From assembly GCF_004295665.1 (NCBI RefSeq), contig NZ_CP034759.1, positions 1,550,001-1,614,000 on the forward strand: a stretch of 64,000 nt of DNA, read 5' to 3'. Within the stretch, counting starts at the first letter, position 1. Each line of letters begins with the position of its first letter. The position numbers and the translations under genes were made by a program. Below the pieces are notes generated by a model. It was not told the origin of the DNA, made no database searches, and saw nothing but the letters and a program-made list of their open reading frames with translations. This DNA is from Litorilituus sediminis. GTDB lineage: Bacteria > Pseudomonadota > Gammaproteobacteria > Enterobacterales > Alteromonadaceae. Shown here one piece after another: positions 45,044-54,129 of this stretch.

Positions 45044-47731
45044 TTAACCTGCTTGCTTAACTGATGTGGTACGGCCTGCTCGATTACCATTTAGGCTACG
45101 GCTGCGTACTTTCACATCACCTGTCACTTCAACTGGCCCTTGATAGCGTTGCCACTGTCCATCTGCCACTTGATACTCAATCGTTAAGCCTGGAAAAGCA
45201 ATGTTGGCATGTAATTTACCTGCTTTGATTATCGCGCCTACCGTCGGTAAACGATAATCAATATTAGCCAACTCTAACTTGGCAAATTCTTTTTGCCCTA
45301 AGGTTTGTGCAAACACGCGCCATTGCTTATCGCGCTGTTGCTGCATTTCACTAGTAAAGGCATTCGTGTCTTGGCTATATTTCGCCCCTTGATAATTGTA
45401 AGGTACAGCCCAATCAGCTAAATGCCATGCTCTTTCAGCAAGTGCTAATAAACGTGGGAAGACTTTATGTTCTACCGTATTATCGGTGCGAGTATTTTCA
45501 CTCCATAACTGGCCTTGAATTCCTAAAAAGCGTGTACCGCTGACCAAAGGTGTTTTAGTGTCATCAGCTTCATATGGGTTTTCATTTCTATCAAACCAGA
45601 ACTCCGCATGTACTGGCAAATTGTCGGGCATAAACTGGAAAACTTTTTCAGTGTTAGTTTGACGAGATGCCCAGTAATAGCCATGCTCTTTCGGATCTGC
45701 TTCATACGGGAAGTCAAAATACAGTGCATCTGGGCTTGAGATAACCACTTGCCAATCACGATTTGCTAAGCCATGTACTTTTGAGTGACCGCCCCAAAAT
45801 AACGCATCCCAAGCATTAGCCTGTACAATGGCTGGCATATTCTCTTTGCGCGTATGCTCCATGCCATCGCTCCAGCCAGCGGTTTCAATATCAAGATCAG
45901 ATAAGATACCCGCAACACGTTCAATAAAATAAGCGCCCAACTCTTTCATATCGGTAACGCCTTTATCATTGTTAGCAACAAAGGCTTTACAAGCAGGCGA
46001 ATCAACCCAAGCACCCGCGGTTTCATCAGCGCCAATATGATAACGGGTCAGTGGCTGACCAGCCTCAGCGTGAATTTTCTTCACTTGCGTCATCACTTCA
46101 ATAACGAAATCATATGAAGACTCTAAACAAACATTAATGGTGTTATCACCATAAAACTGAACAGAAGAGTATTTGGTGGTATCGTCAAAATCATCAAGTA
46201 AAAATTGTTTCGCTTTAGCTTCATCTTCTTGCGCTTGGTATTTTTTATAACGCGCCGTCATAGCTTTAACCGATGAACGCGAATGTCCTGGCATATCTAA
46301 CGATGGGATAACCTGAATATGACGTGCTGTTGCCGCCTTTAATATCTCTTGATAATCAGCAACTGAGTAGTAGCCATTGACTGAACTGTTTTCATCAACA
46401 CCAGCACCAAGCTGTGGCATTAAGCAATTTTGCTCTTGGGTATCAAAACAGCGTTTAGCGCCAATTTGTGTCAGCTCAGGTAGGCTTGGTATTTCTAAAC
46501 GCCAACCTTCATCGTCACCAAGGTGTAAGTGTAATTTGTTTAACTTATATGCCGCCATTTGATCGAGTAAATCAAGAATAAATGCTTTCGAGTGAAAGTT
46601 TCGAGCAACGTCGACTAACATACCACGAAAGGCATAATGCGGCTCATCAACCACCTCAAGCAAAGGCAATGAATTTGAGCCTAAAGTAACCAATGAGGCA
46701 AGCGACATTAAACCATTAAACACGCCAGTTTCATCAACACCTTCAACGGCAATCCCCGAAGCGGTTACCGATAAATGATAACTACCTATCGGCTTACTAT
46801 CATCCGCAGCAATATTAAGCACCAAGGGTAAGGCATCTTTTGCAGAGCTAATATTTACAGATAAATCAGCTAATCTTGCTAAAGCTGCATCAACACCTTG
46901 CTGGGAGACATTGCCCAAATCTAATTTCAAACCTTTTGCTACATCAACTGTCGCGCCGTTATCTCTATAAGTCACCGACTTAGGCGTAGGAATTATTTGC
47001 TTGGCTATAGTAGGCTGTAAAGCTAGCTTATGACTATCAAACATCTCAGCGTTACGCTGGTATAAAGATGCGCTATTTAGCCATTGGGTCTTATCTTTGG
47101 CATTACGCTTAAACTGTTTTTCATGATCAGTAATAGCGACAACATGCGACAGCATTTCTAAGCCAGTTTCTTCGTCAATATAAGGTTTAGTACTTTCAAT
47201 AACATGCGCTTTGCTATTATCAGCACTGACGATATAGTTTGGCATCGCATCAGATTCAGCCAGTGACCAGTATTGTGCTCTAAAGCGCAAGCGCTTAGTT
47301 TCACCCTGGGCAAAACCTGTAAAGTTATCCTTTAAAGTGAGCAAATGTAAATCACCATTAAGGTGTTTAACACTTAGCTGGTCACTTTCGTAAGACTGAA
47401 TGGGTGATATTTGACTAAAATGAATACGCCAATCTTTAGCGCTAATGGCTTTAGTTGCAGTAAAAGCAATTTCAGCTTCAAAACAAAGGCCATCGGCAAT
47501 ATCTTTATTACACTGCTCAGACGGAATATTGGTTAATACTTGATATTTAACCTGCAAACTTTCAGCAATTGCTTTAACATCTTTTTCAGTCGCAGAATGT
47601 AAAGCTATTAACGGATGTTCTGCCTGCTTAGTTTCACTGTTAACGCTGTTTTCACTGGCAGGCGTATTCGAGTCACATGCCATTAAAGTTAAGCTTGATG
47701 CGATAGCTAATGCTAAAAATCTTTTCTTCAT
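45044..47731 (-). CDS. Beta-N-acetylhexosaminidase, GH20 lipoprotein
   Basis: This 895-residue enzyme splits chitobiose and longer GlcNAc oligomers into GlcNAc. A lipobox LMAC places Cys at about residue 19, so it is anchored in the outer membrane or periplasm. The domains are an N-terminal carbohydrate-binding CHB_HEX domain (about 45-190), a GH20b domain and a GH20 barrel with YRGMLVDVARNFHSKAFILD-like and HIGADETAGAW (catalytic Asp-Glu) motifs. A C-terminal CHB_HEX domain ends the protein. GGAAGATATA precedes the ATG. It is divergent from sapC across a shared NagR palindrome. Confidence 0.94.
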   Translation of the reverse strand: MKKRFLALAIASSLTLMACDSNTPASENSVNSETKQAEHPLIALHSATEKDVKAIAESLQVKYQVLTNIPSEQCNKDIADGLCFEAEIAFTATKAISAKDWRIHFSQISPIQSYESDQLSVKHLNGDLHLLTLKDNFTGFAQGETKRLRFRAQYWSLAESDAMPNYIVSADNSKAHVIESTKPYIDEETGLEMLSHVVAITDHEKQFKRNAKDKTQWLNSASLYQRNAEMFDSHKLALQPTIAKQIIPTPKSVTYRDNGATVDVAKGLKLDLGNVSQQGVDAALARLADLSVNISSAKDALPLVLNIAADDSKPIGSYHLSVTASGIAVEGVDETGVFNGLMSLASLVTLGSNSLPLLEVVDEPHYAFRGMLVDVARNFHSKAFILDLLDQMAAYKLNKLHLHLGDDEGWRLEIPSLPELTQIGAKRCFDTQEQNCLMPQLGAGVDENSSVNGYYSVADYQEILKAATARHIQVIPSLDMPGHSRSSVKAMTARYKKYQAQEDEAKAKQFLLDDFDDTTKYSSVQFYGDNTINVCLESSYDFVIEVMTQVKKIHAEAGQPLTRYHIGADETAGAWVDSPACKAFVANNDKGVTDMKELGAYFIERVAGILSDLDIETAGWSDGMEHTRKENMPAIVQANAWDALFWGGHSKVHGLANRDWQVVISSPDALYFDFPYEADPKEHGYYWASRQTNTEKVFQFMPDNLPVHAEFWFDRNENPYEADDTKTPLVSGTRFLGIQGQLWSENTRTDNTVEHKVFPRLLALAERAWHLADWAVPYNYQGAKYSQDTNAFTSEMQQQRDKQWRVFAQTLGQKEFAKLELANIDYRLPTVGAIIKAGKLHANIAFPGLTIEYQVADGQWQRYQGPVEVTGDVKVRSRSLNGNRAGRTTSVKQAG

Positions 47732-47823
47732 TATATCTTCCGTCTTGAAATCAGCAGCAGTGATGAAACTATCAATGTGCTTATGCGCTGAAAAAAACCA
47801 GCCTGATATTTATACTATTCCAC

Positions 47824-47847
47824 AGTTTTGACAGCGCTGTCAAAACT
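47824..47847. promoter_or_regulatory. NagR operator between hex and sapC
   Basis: A perfect 24-bp palindrome has core TTTTGACAGCGCTGTCAAAA. It is centred 104 bases upstream of hex and about 111 bases upstream of sapC, so one site can control both divergent genes. Confidence 0.88.
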
Positions 47848-47946
47848 AATTATGCTTAAGCAAGTAAAAACATTGGCGGATGAGTTCATTTATGTTGAAA
47901 TGTTGAGTTCATCCGTAAAATTAATCAAATAGAATGGCTGTTCCCT

Positions 47947-48654
47947 ATGAGTAATAAAACCCCACTGCATAACGAAGCACATAAAGCGTTAAAAGTAACG
48001 GCAAGTAACGATTTTAGCCGTTTTAAGGCACAACACTTAATACCCGTTGTTGTACAAGAGTTTGCTCCTTTAGCTGCTGAATTCCCGATTGTGTTTGTTA
48101 AAAATTCAGACAATGGCCAATTTATTCCTGTTGCTTTAATGGGTTTAAAAGAAGGGGAAAACTTATACTGTCAAACAAACGAATGGCATAGCCCAGTGAC
48201 ACCGCTTGGCTTTAGAAACGCCCCGTTTTCTTTAGCTAAAGCTAGTGAGGATAGTAACGAAGCTACTGTTTGCATTGACTTAGATGATCCTCAAGTCAAC
48301 TCAGAAGATGGTCAGGCACTGTTTGATGATAAGGGTGAGCAAACTGAATTCTTAAAAAATCGTTCAAATGCGTTACTTGAGCTAGCACAATTCTCTCAAC
48401 AAACCACGGCCATCACGCAATATTTCGCACAAAAAGACTTGCTTGTATCACAACAATTAACCGTGAAATTAAATGAGCAACCGCTTACTATTAATGGCTT
48501 ATATTTAATTGACGAGAAGAAACTAGCTGAGCTAGCAACGCCAGAATTTGAAGACATACGAAGCAAGGGCTTATTACCATTAATTTATGCCCACCTAAAC
48601 TCTTTGCACCAAATCAACCGCTTAACCATGAAGCAACTGCAAAAAGACAAGTAA
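47947..48654 (+). CDS. SapC-family protein
   Basis: This 235-residue protein resembles the SapC family found beside TonB-dependent receptor genes in Alteromonadales and Caulobacter. It has IPVVVQEFAPLAAEFPIVFVKN near the start, then FIPVALMGLKEGENLYC. NGLYLIDEKKLAEL and LLPLIYAHLNSLHQINRL near the end are also family-like. It has no signal peptide. Its biochemical role is not established; co-occurrence suggests a part in GlcNAc sensing or uptake. It is divergent from hex and shares its NagR operator, though the ATG has no strong ribosome-binding site. Confidence 0.82.
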   Translation: MSNKTPLHNEAHKALKVTASNDFSRFKAQHLIPVVVQEFAPLAAEFPIVFVKNSDNGQFIPVALMGLKEGENLYCQTNEWHSPVTPLGFRNAPFSLAKASEDSNEATVCIDLDDPQVNSEDGQALFDDKGEQTEFLKNRSNALLELAQFSQQTTAITQYFAQKDLLVSQQLTVKLNEQPLTINGLYLIDEKKLAELATPEFEDIRSKGLLPLIYAHLNSLHQINRLTMKQLQKDK

Positions 48655-48707
48655 TACGATACAGCACCTGTTGATTTAGCCTATGACAACTCTAGGCTAA
48701 ATCATCA

Positions 48708-49355
48708 CTAACGTGGTGGAAAACCAACCTCGATAATAATGCAACTACGTGGCAAGTCGCTATTATGCACGCTAGTTGCATGAAAGGCTTTAGCATCATG
48801 ACACACTAAACGCCCTGCTTTTGATGCAATTTTATATTGCTTGTCTAGGGGGTATTCCTTAGCGCTAGCCCCCCGCATTAGCTCAAAATTATCATCATCG
48901 ATAAAAATCAAATCAGCACTCTCATCAGGAACCTGAGTGTAGAATATGGCCACTAAATGCGGAATAGACCAATCTTCACCAGCATGGCGATGGGCAACGG
49001 CATCACAACCTTTTGTCATTCGATTAACCCAAGTACGATGATACTTCATTTTTTTAATATTGCGGGTTTTATCCAAACCCAATGCTTGCGCTGATTGATA
49101 TAGGTTTCTTAGAATCCAAACTCCTAAGCGGGTTTGCTTAAAGTTTAGAATTTCTGGGATCACTAAACTTTGCGATAAATGCACTGTGGAAAATGCCCTA
49201 CCCCCTTGAGCATCATCAACATTTTCTTTGTTAATCACTTCAGGTAAAGCAAATAATTCATCGAGAATATTGTCCATGGCGACTTTTGTTTCAAGCTGAG
49301 CGTAATCGTCAAAATCATACACACAAATAGTTTGATTAAATACCTGTTGCTGCAT
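48708..49355 (-). CDS. Putative 2OG-Fe(II) oxygenase-like protein
   Basis: This 215-residue protein appears to have a double-stranded beta-helix core. The segments are YHRTWVNRMTKGCDAVAHRHAGEDWSIPHL-like, then LVAIFYTQVP, ADLIFIDDDN, and GRLVCHDAKAFHATSVH with RSCIIIEVGF. The spacing of His residues fits Fe(II)/2-oxoglutarate enzymes, but I cannot confirm a complete HxD..H triad. Such genes travel with sapC, halogenase and TonB receptors. AAGGTAACGCTT precedes the ATG. It is downstream of the halogenase by 32 bases. Confidence 0.65.
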   Translation of the reverse strand: MQQQVFNQTICVYDFDDYAQLETKVAMDNILDELFALPEVINKENVDDAQGGRAFSTVHLSQSLVIPEILNFKQTRLGVWILRNLYQSAQALGLDKTRNIKKMKYHRTWVNRMTKGCDAVAHRHAGEDWSIPHLVAIFYTQVPDESADLIFIDDDNFELMRGASAKEYPLDKQYKIASKAGRLVCHDAKAFHATSVHNSDLPRSCIIIEVGFPPR

Positions 49356-49387
49356 AAGCGTTACCTTTTGATCTTACCATGCTTCAA

Positions 49388-50911
49388 TTAACGAGCTTGC
49401 ATCGCTGCTTTTAAGCCCAACAGCCAATCTTTATGTTTCATTAAATGCTCTGGTGCTTTGGCAACTAAGTCATCATTTTGCAGCAACAAGCTTTTGCTGT
49501 GTTGTTGCTCTGCATCTGATATAGCAAGGGCTTTGGTCTGATATTTCATACCATAAAGCACATAGAGAAAGTTTTTATCATCGAACATATCAAAACGGCT
49601 AAAAAAATCTGACTGCTGTGGTGGTTTAGATTTAAACTTATTAAGCCTTTGAATTAGCTCATCGGAGTAAGTTGCCGGATCGCGATTTTCACACCAAAAT
49701 GCCGAGTCGGTCTTGTCAGATAAGCAATAGTGCAATTTAATAAAATCGACAGTGCGTTGCCACGCATAGCTAACCACCTCATTATAGTAGGGAGTTGTTG
49801 AATCAATCTCTGCTAACTCACGCGGAAAGTTACGGGCTAACAATTCCGCGGAAAAATCAGATAACAATATTGACGTTGCTTCTAAAGGCTCTAAAAAGCC
49901 TTGCGCTAAGCCTAAGGCGACACAGTTGTTTTGCCAGAAGGTTTCTCGATAGCCAATTTTCATAGGCAACTTTCTAGGATTAAAATCTTTACTATCAATG
50001 CCAAGGTACTCGGCATAAAGCGCTTTGGCTTCTTGTTCATCCATATGACGACTGGAGTAAACAAAGCCAGTACCACGCCTAGTGGTTAATGGAATATCCC
50101 AAATCCAGCCTGCTTTATGTGCTGTGGCGGTAGTATATGGGTTTAATGCTTCCTCTTCTGAAATAGGGACTTGTTGTACCAACACCGTATCGGTTAGTAG
50201 CTCATCAGCCTTAGAGATAAAAGGTACCTTTAAGGCTTTATCGATTAAAATTGAGGAAAAACCGCTACAATCAACATAAAAATCATAAGCAAGTAGCTCA
50301 CCCTGCTTAGTTTCTAAGTGGCTAATATTGCCCTTATCACACAATTTTGCTCCGGTCACCGTGGCAAATTGATGCTGTACTTTAAATCTTTGTTTGGCAT
50401 TATTGGCTAATAGCTGGGCAAACTTTGCCGCATCAAAATGATACGCGTACGACAACTGCCCTTGATACTCACCTGAACTCTTTAGCTTGGGCGCAAGCCC
50501 TAATTCACATACTCGCGCTTGTATACCGACATCATCAAATGGTCTGTGTTGTTCGTGAGCAAGCCAGTAAGGCGTGGCATTAAAGCCTTGCGGATATGGC
50601 GCATCAAATGGGTGATAGTAATAATTATCCTGACCATGCTTTTCGCTGTCTAGCCAATTAACAAACTTAATACCTTGCTTAAAGGTGGCATCGCAACTGA
50701 CTAAAAGCTCAGCTTCAGAGATACCAAAGCGTTCTAATCCTTTCATGATATAAGGCACTGTGCCTTCACCAACACCAATAGTCGGTACATCTGGCGATTC
50801 AATGACGGTAATTTCAATATTTTCTTCTGCGTTAAGCTCTGAGCCTAAGTGGTTTGCCGCCAACCAACCGGCAGTGCCAGCCCCAACAATGGCAATTCGT
50901 TTTATTTGCAT
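49388..50911 (-). CDS. Tryptophan-halogenase-like FAD-dependent protein
   Basis: This 507-residue flavoprotein has the FAD motif IAIVGAGTAGWLAANHLG at residues 6-23 and the halogenase signature GWIWDIPL (WxWxIP). TFKQGIKFVNW carries the Lys position that is catalytic in PrnA. YVDCSGFSSILI and VALGLAQGFLEPLEATSI are further family motifs. In TonB-receptor loci these proteins are common but their halide and substrate are unknown; indole chlorination need not be the real reaction. GAGGACGTT precedes the ATG. Confidence 0.85.
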   Translation of the reverse strand: MQIKRIAIVGAGTAGWLAANHLGSELNAEENIEITVIESPDVPTIGVGEGTVPYIMKGLERFGISEAELLVSCDATFKQGIKFVNWLDSEKHGQDNYYYHPFDAPYPQGFNATPYWLAHEQHRPFDDVGIQARVCELGLAPKLKSSGEYQGQLSYAYHFDAAKFAQLLANNAKQRFKVQHQFATVTGAKLCDKGNISHLETKQGELLAYDFYVDCSGFSSILIDKALKVPFISKADELLTDTVLVQQVPISEEEALNPYTTATAHKAGWIWDIPLTTRRGTGFVYSSRHMDEQEAKALYAEYLGIDSKDFNPRKLPMKIGYRETFWQNNCVALGLAQGFLEPLEATSILLSDFSAELLARNFPRELAEIDSTTPYYNEVVSYAWQRTVDFIKLHYCLSDKTDSAFWCENRDPATYSDELIQRLNKFKSKPPQQSDFFSRFDMFDDKNFLYVLYGMKYQTKALAISDAEQQHSKSLLLQNDDLVAKAPEHLMKHKDWLLGLKAAMQAR

Positions 50912-50953
50912 AACGTCCTCACATCATGAAAAAATCAGTAATTTCGGATATAA

Positions 50954-50979
50954 AAAAACCCAGCCGAAACTGGGTTTTT
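50954..50979. terminator. Terminator between the TonB receptor and the halogenase-like gene
   Basis: AAAAACCCAG and CTGGGTTTTT form a 10-bp stem with loop CCGAAA. It follows the receptor stop by 18 bases on the minus strand and may weaken read-through into the halogenase and oxygenase genes. Confidence 0.85.
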
Positions 50980-50996
50980 ATTTCAACTAGTTAAGA

Positions 50997-53654
50997 TTAG
51001 AAGTTAAAGCTAACACCTAACTTGTACGTAGTTTCACCACTAAATGACCACGTTGGGTAACCATCTTGTAGTGCTGGTTTAACATCAGTACCTGGAGCTG
51101 CTGCACCGTATTGGATATCGTCTTCACCCGTTAAGTTAACTACTTCTAACTTAACTAAGATGTTATCAGTTGCATTCCAACCTAAGGTAAGATCTAAAGT
51201 ACCAAAGTCATCATGCATACGGTTACCATAGTATTTACCGTATTCACGAACCATGTACTCTGAACGCCAGTTATAAGCAGCACGTGCAGAGAAGTCATCA
51301 TTTTCCCAGTAACCTACTAAGTTAGCGGTATGGTCTGAAGACTCAGTAAATACACCAATATTATCAGTGTAAACTTCAGCAGGAGCGGCACCGTCAGTGA
51401 AGGTATAGTTAGCGTTTACACCAAAACCGTTATCCCACGCATGGTTAATTTGTAGCTCGATACCATCGATAGTACCACCGCCAGCATTTTCGTACTGGTG
51501 AATAGTCCAGCTATCAACATTACCTTCAGGGTCAATATCTAAGTTTGGTACACCAATTTGTTGGTCAAACTCAGTTGATGCAACGATAAAGTTACTGATG
51601 TCTTTAACAAAGTAAGTTGCAGACACTAAGTTACCGTCACCGTAGTAGTACTCGATACTTAAATCAGCTTGCGAAGATTTCATCGGTAATAAACCTGGGC
51701 TACCGTAAGTGATTTCTTCGTTACCTTGACGATCATCTGGATAACCAGAAATCGCTGATAAGAATAAGTTATCATAGCTAGGACGCGTAATCGCTTGTGC
51801 AGCAGAGAAACGTAATAGTACGTCTTGTGCTAAGTCAAATGACACGTTAAAGCTTGGTAATACATCGTTATAGCTTTCGTTATGGCTAATAACTTCTTCA
51901 CTCCAACCTGCGTTTGCTGGTAAGTCATCCTCTGGTGAGTTATCAATTTCATGACCATGTGAAGTTACATCTGTGTAGATATAACGTAAACCGAAGTTAC
52001 CGCGGAAACCGTCACCTTCAAAAGTGAACATACCGTATAATGAGAAGTTATCTTCTTCAATTAAACCGTAACCTGGACGGTTGTATGTAAAGTGGTCAAC
52101 TAAATCTAAAGTGCCATTAATCATAGCATCTAGGTTTGCTTTTGGAATCGTGTACTCAGCAGCGCCTAGCTTCATTGTACCTGAGTATAAATCTTCAGTA
52201 TTAAATGAGTTAGGAGCATCGGTATAACGTGCATTGTAGAAAGACTTCTTAAATTCGTGCGAAGTATAACGAACACCCGTTTCAAACTTAGTGATTGCGC
52301 CTAAGTCTAAGTCGAAATCTACATCTAATTGAACGTATTTTTCTTCATCTGAGTTAGGACCTTGTACACCAGTCCACTGTGACGTACCAACAGTAGTATC
52401 TAATTGATCACGTGTGAAGCTCATATCACGACCGTTAATCGCAATTTGCTTACCAGTTGCGTCAACTTTACCAGCCCATTTCACTTGACCGAAGTTGTCA
52501 CCCCACCAACCGTAACCAAAGTTTGCACTCATTTGAGTACCACCTTCAGCAGATGTGTTACCAGCTACAGCTGCGATAGCGAAACCATCACCTTCATAAT
52601 TTACGTTAAATTCGAACGTCTCTGAAGTCATTTCACCTTTACGTGCCCAGTTTTGGAAGAACACATCAGTTGGTGCGCTTTCTGGCGTATCACTAATAGT
52701 ACACACACCAGCATTGTTAAATTGTTGACAGTTTGACTCACCAGCACCCCAGTTAGTGTCAGTGTTGATGTACATGTTGGCACCGATGCTGTCTGCACCT
52801 AGCTCAAGAGATAACATGTGGAAGCCAAACTCTAGGTTATCAGTAGGACGATACTGAATAGTTGCATCTAATGCGGTACGCTCTTGGTTTTGTAAGAAGC
52901 TTGATGGCTGAATAGAAGAACGACCACCCCAGTCTAAATCAGACTCAGTACCTACACGTAAATATTCACGATCTACGTATGAACCAGCAACTAAAATACC
53001 AAATGTTTCAGAATCGTTTTTCCAGCTATATAAACCAGAGAACTCAGGAGAAACTGTTTCATTGATTGAACCGTACTCACCTTTTAAGCCAGCAAATACA
53101 GTGTTGGCATCCATATCTAATGGCTTACGTGTTTTAACGATTACCGTACCACCAATACCACCTTCTACTAGGTTTGCTTGGCTTGACTTATAAACTTCCA
53201 TGCCACCAATTAACTCAGACGGTAACATTGAGTAGTTAAATGAACGGTCAATGTTTAATTGATCGTACCAACCAGTTGAGGCAACATTTTGACCGTTTAA
53301 GGTAGTTAATGTCATCACAGGATCTGTACCACGAATTGATACTGATGCACCTTGACCAAATGAACGGCCTACAGTAACACCAGGAATACGACCTAAGGCT
53401 TGACCAACATCTGAATCAGGGAACTGACCAATATCTTCTGCAGAAACAGCATCTACAACTGCATCAGCAAAACGCTTAGCATTTACGCTAGCACGGTTAG
53501 AACCACGAATACCAGTAACTTGAATTACTTCAACTTCGTCTTTGTTTATTTCGGCATTAGCTTCATCAGCAGCAATAGCTTGCGATGATGCGCCAGCTAA
53601 GATCATAGCAATTGAACTTGCTAGCATGCCTTTTTTAAATGTTTTTGATGACAT
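50997..53654 (-). CDS. TonB-dependent outer-membrane receptor (GlcNAc/chitooligosaccharide)
   Basis: This outer-membrane transporter of about 885 residues has a signal peptide (MSSKTFKKGMLASSIAMILA, cleavage after SQAIA). A TonB-box-like VEVIQVTGIRGS leads into the plug domain (VDAVSAEDIGQFPDSDVGQALGRIPG). A 22-strand barrel follows and ends in VSFNF. The type belongs to the TBDR group that pairs with SapC and halogenase. The NagR operators and neighbours point to GlcNAc or its oligomers. I use the ATG at 53654 with GGGAAAG before it; the frame extends six codons to a GTG at 53672. Confidence 0.9.
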   Translation of the reverse strand: MSSKTFKKGMLASSIAMILAGASSQAIAADEANAEINKDEVEVIQVTGIRGSNRASVNAKRFADAVVDAVSAEDIGQFPDSDVGQALGRIPGVTVGRSFGQGASVSIRGTDPVMTLTTLNGQNVASTGWYDQLNIDRSFNYSMLPSELIGGMEVYKSSQANLVEGGIGGTVIVKTRKPLDMDANTVFAGLKGEYGSINETVSPEFSGLYSWKNDSETFGILVAGSYVDREYLRVGTESDLDWGGRSSIQPSSFLQNQERTALDATIQYRPTDNLEFGFHMLSLELGADSIGANMYINTDTNWGAGESNCQQFNNAGVCTISDTPESAPTDVFFQNWARKGEMTSETFEFNVNYEGDGFAIAAVAGNTSAEGGTQMSANFGYGWWGDNFGQVKWAGKVDATGKQIAINGRDMSFTRDQLDTTVGTSQWTGVQGPNSDEEKYVQLDVDFDLDLGAITKFETGVRYTSHEFKKSFYNARYTDAPNSFNTEDLYSGTMKLGAAEYTIPKANLDAMINGTLDLVDHFTYNRPGYGLIEEDNFSLYGMFTFEGDGFRGNFGLRYIYTDVTSHGHEIDNSPEDDLPANAGWSEEVISHNESYNDVLPSFNVSFDLAQDVLLRFSAAQAITRPSYDNLFLSAISGYPDDRQGNEEITYGSPGLLPMKSSQADLSIEYYYGDGNLVSATYFVKDISNFIVASTEFDQQIGVPNLDIDPEGNVDSWTIHQYENAGGGTIDGIELQINHAWDNGFGVNANYTFTDGAAPAEVYTDNIGVFTESSDHTANLVGYWENDDFSARAAYNWRSEYMVREYGKYYGNRMHDDFGTLDLTLGWNATDNILVKLEVVNLTGEDDIQYGAAAPGTDVKPALQDGYPTWSFSGETTYKLGVSFNF

Positions 53655-53726
53655 CGACTTTCCCTTACACACGTTTTGTTTTTTAAAATATTTTTTAATA
53701 ACTAGGTATAATAATTTTCATGTTTT

Positions 53727-53742
53727 ACGACAGCGCTGTCAT
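53727..53742. promoter_or_regulatory. NagR operator 1 upstream of the TonB receptor
   Basis: ACGACAGCGCTGTCAT holds the perfect 12-bp core GACAGCGCTGTC, 73 bases upstream of the receptor start codon. It is one of two close copies. Confidence 0.85.
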
Positions 53743-53748
53743 CAATTC

Positions 53749-53764
53749 ATGACAACGCTGTCAT
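53749..53764. promoter_or_regulatory. NagR operator 2 upstream of the TonB receptor
   Basis: ATGACAACGCTGTCAT is a palindrome with one central mismatch. It is centred 22 bases (about two helical turns) from operator 1, an arrangement that would favour cooperative repressor binding. Confidence 0.82.
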
Positions 53765-54018
53765 AAGACACCTAAAACCATACCGTTTATTTTTACATTT
53801 GGCTAGATTAAATTAACAAAAAATTGCCTGAAAACAGTCGAAAACAACATAAGTACCTGATTTTATTAAATTTTAAATATTGTAACTTTTGTATTATTTT
53901 TCAAGTTTTAAGAAAAAACAGCCAAAAAACGTCTAAAAAAACAACTCGATATTCACATATTTGCATATAAATTCAATTATAAAGGATGAATTTTCACAAG
54001 GTAAACTGTTCTTTACAC
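53765..54018. other. AT-rich upstream region without recognised features
   Basis: There is no gene, and no further operator or RNA element is visible in the 250 bases between the NagR sites and the pgi terminator. The region is very AT-rich and probably carries promoter upstream sequence. Confidence 0.4.
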
Positions 54019-54057
54019 AAAAAAGCCAATTGTTAGCTTAGTAACAATTGGCTTTTT
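54019..54057. terminator. Terminator of pgi
   Basis: AAAAGCCAATTGTTA and TAACAATTGGCTTTT form a perfect 15-bp stem with a six-base loop and flanking A and T runs. It lies about 75 bases after the pgi stop. Confidence 0.85.
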
Positions 54058-54129
54058 AAAACAATAATCACAACAAAATGACAACAAATGAACAGATAAC
54101 GCGCTAATCCTGTTCATCTAATTTAGAAA

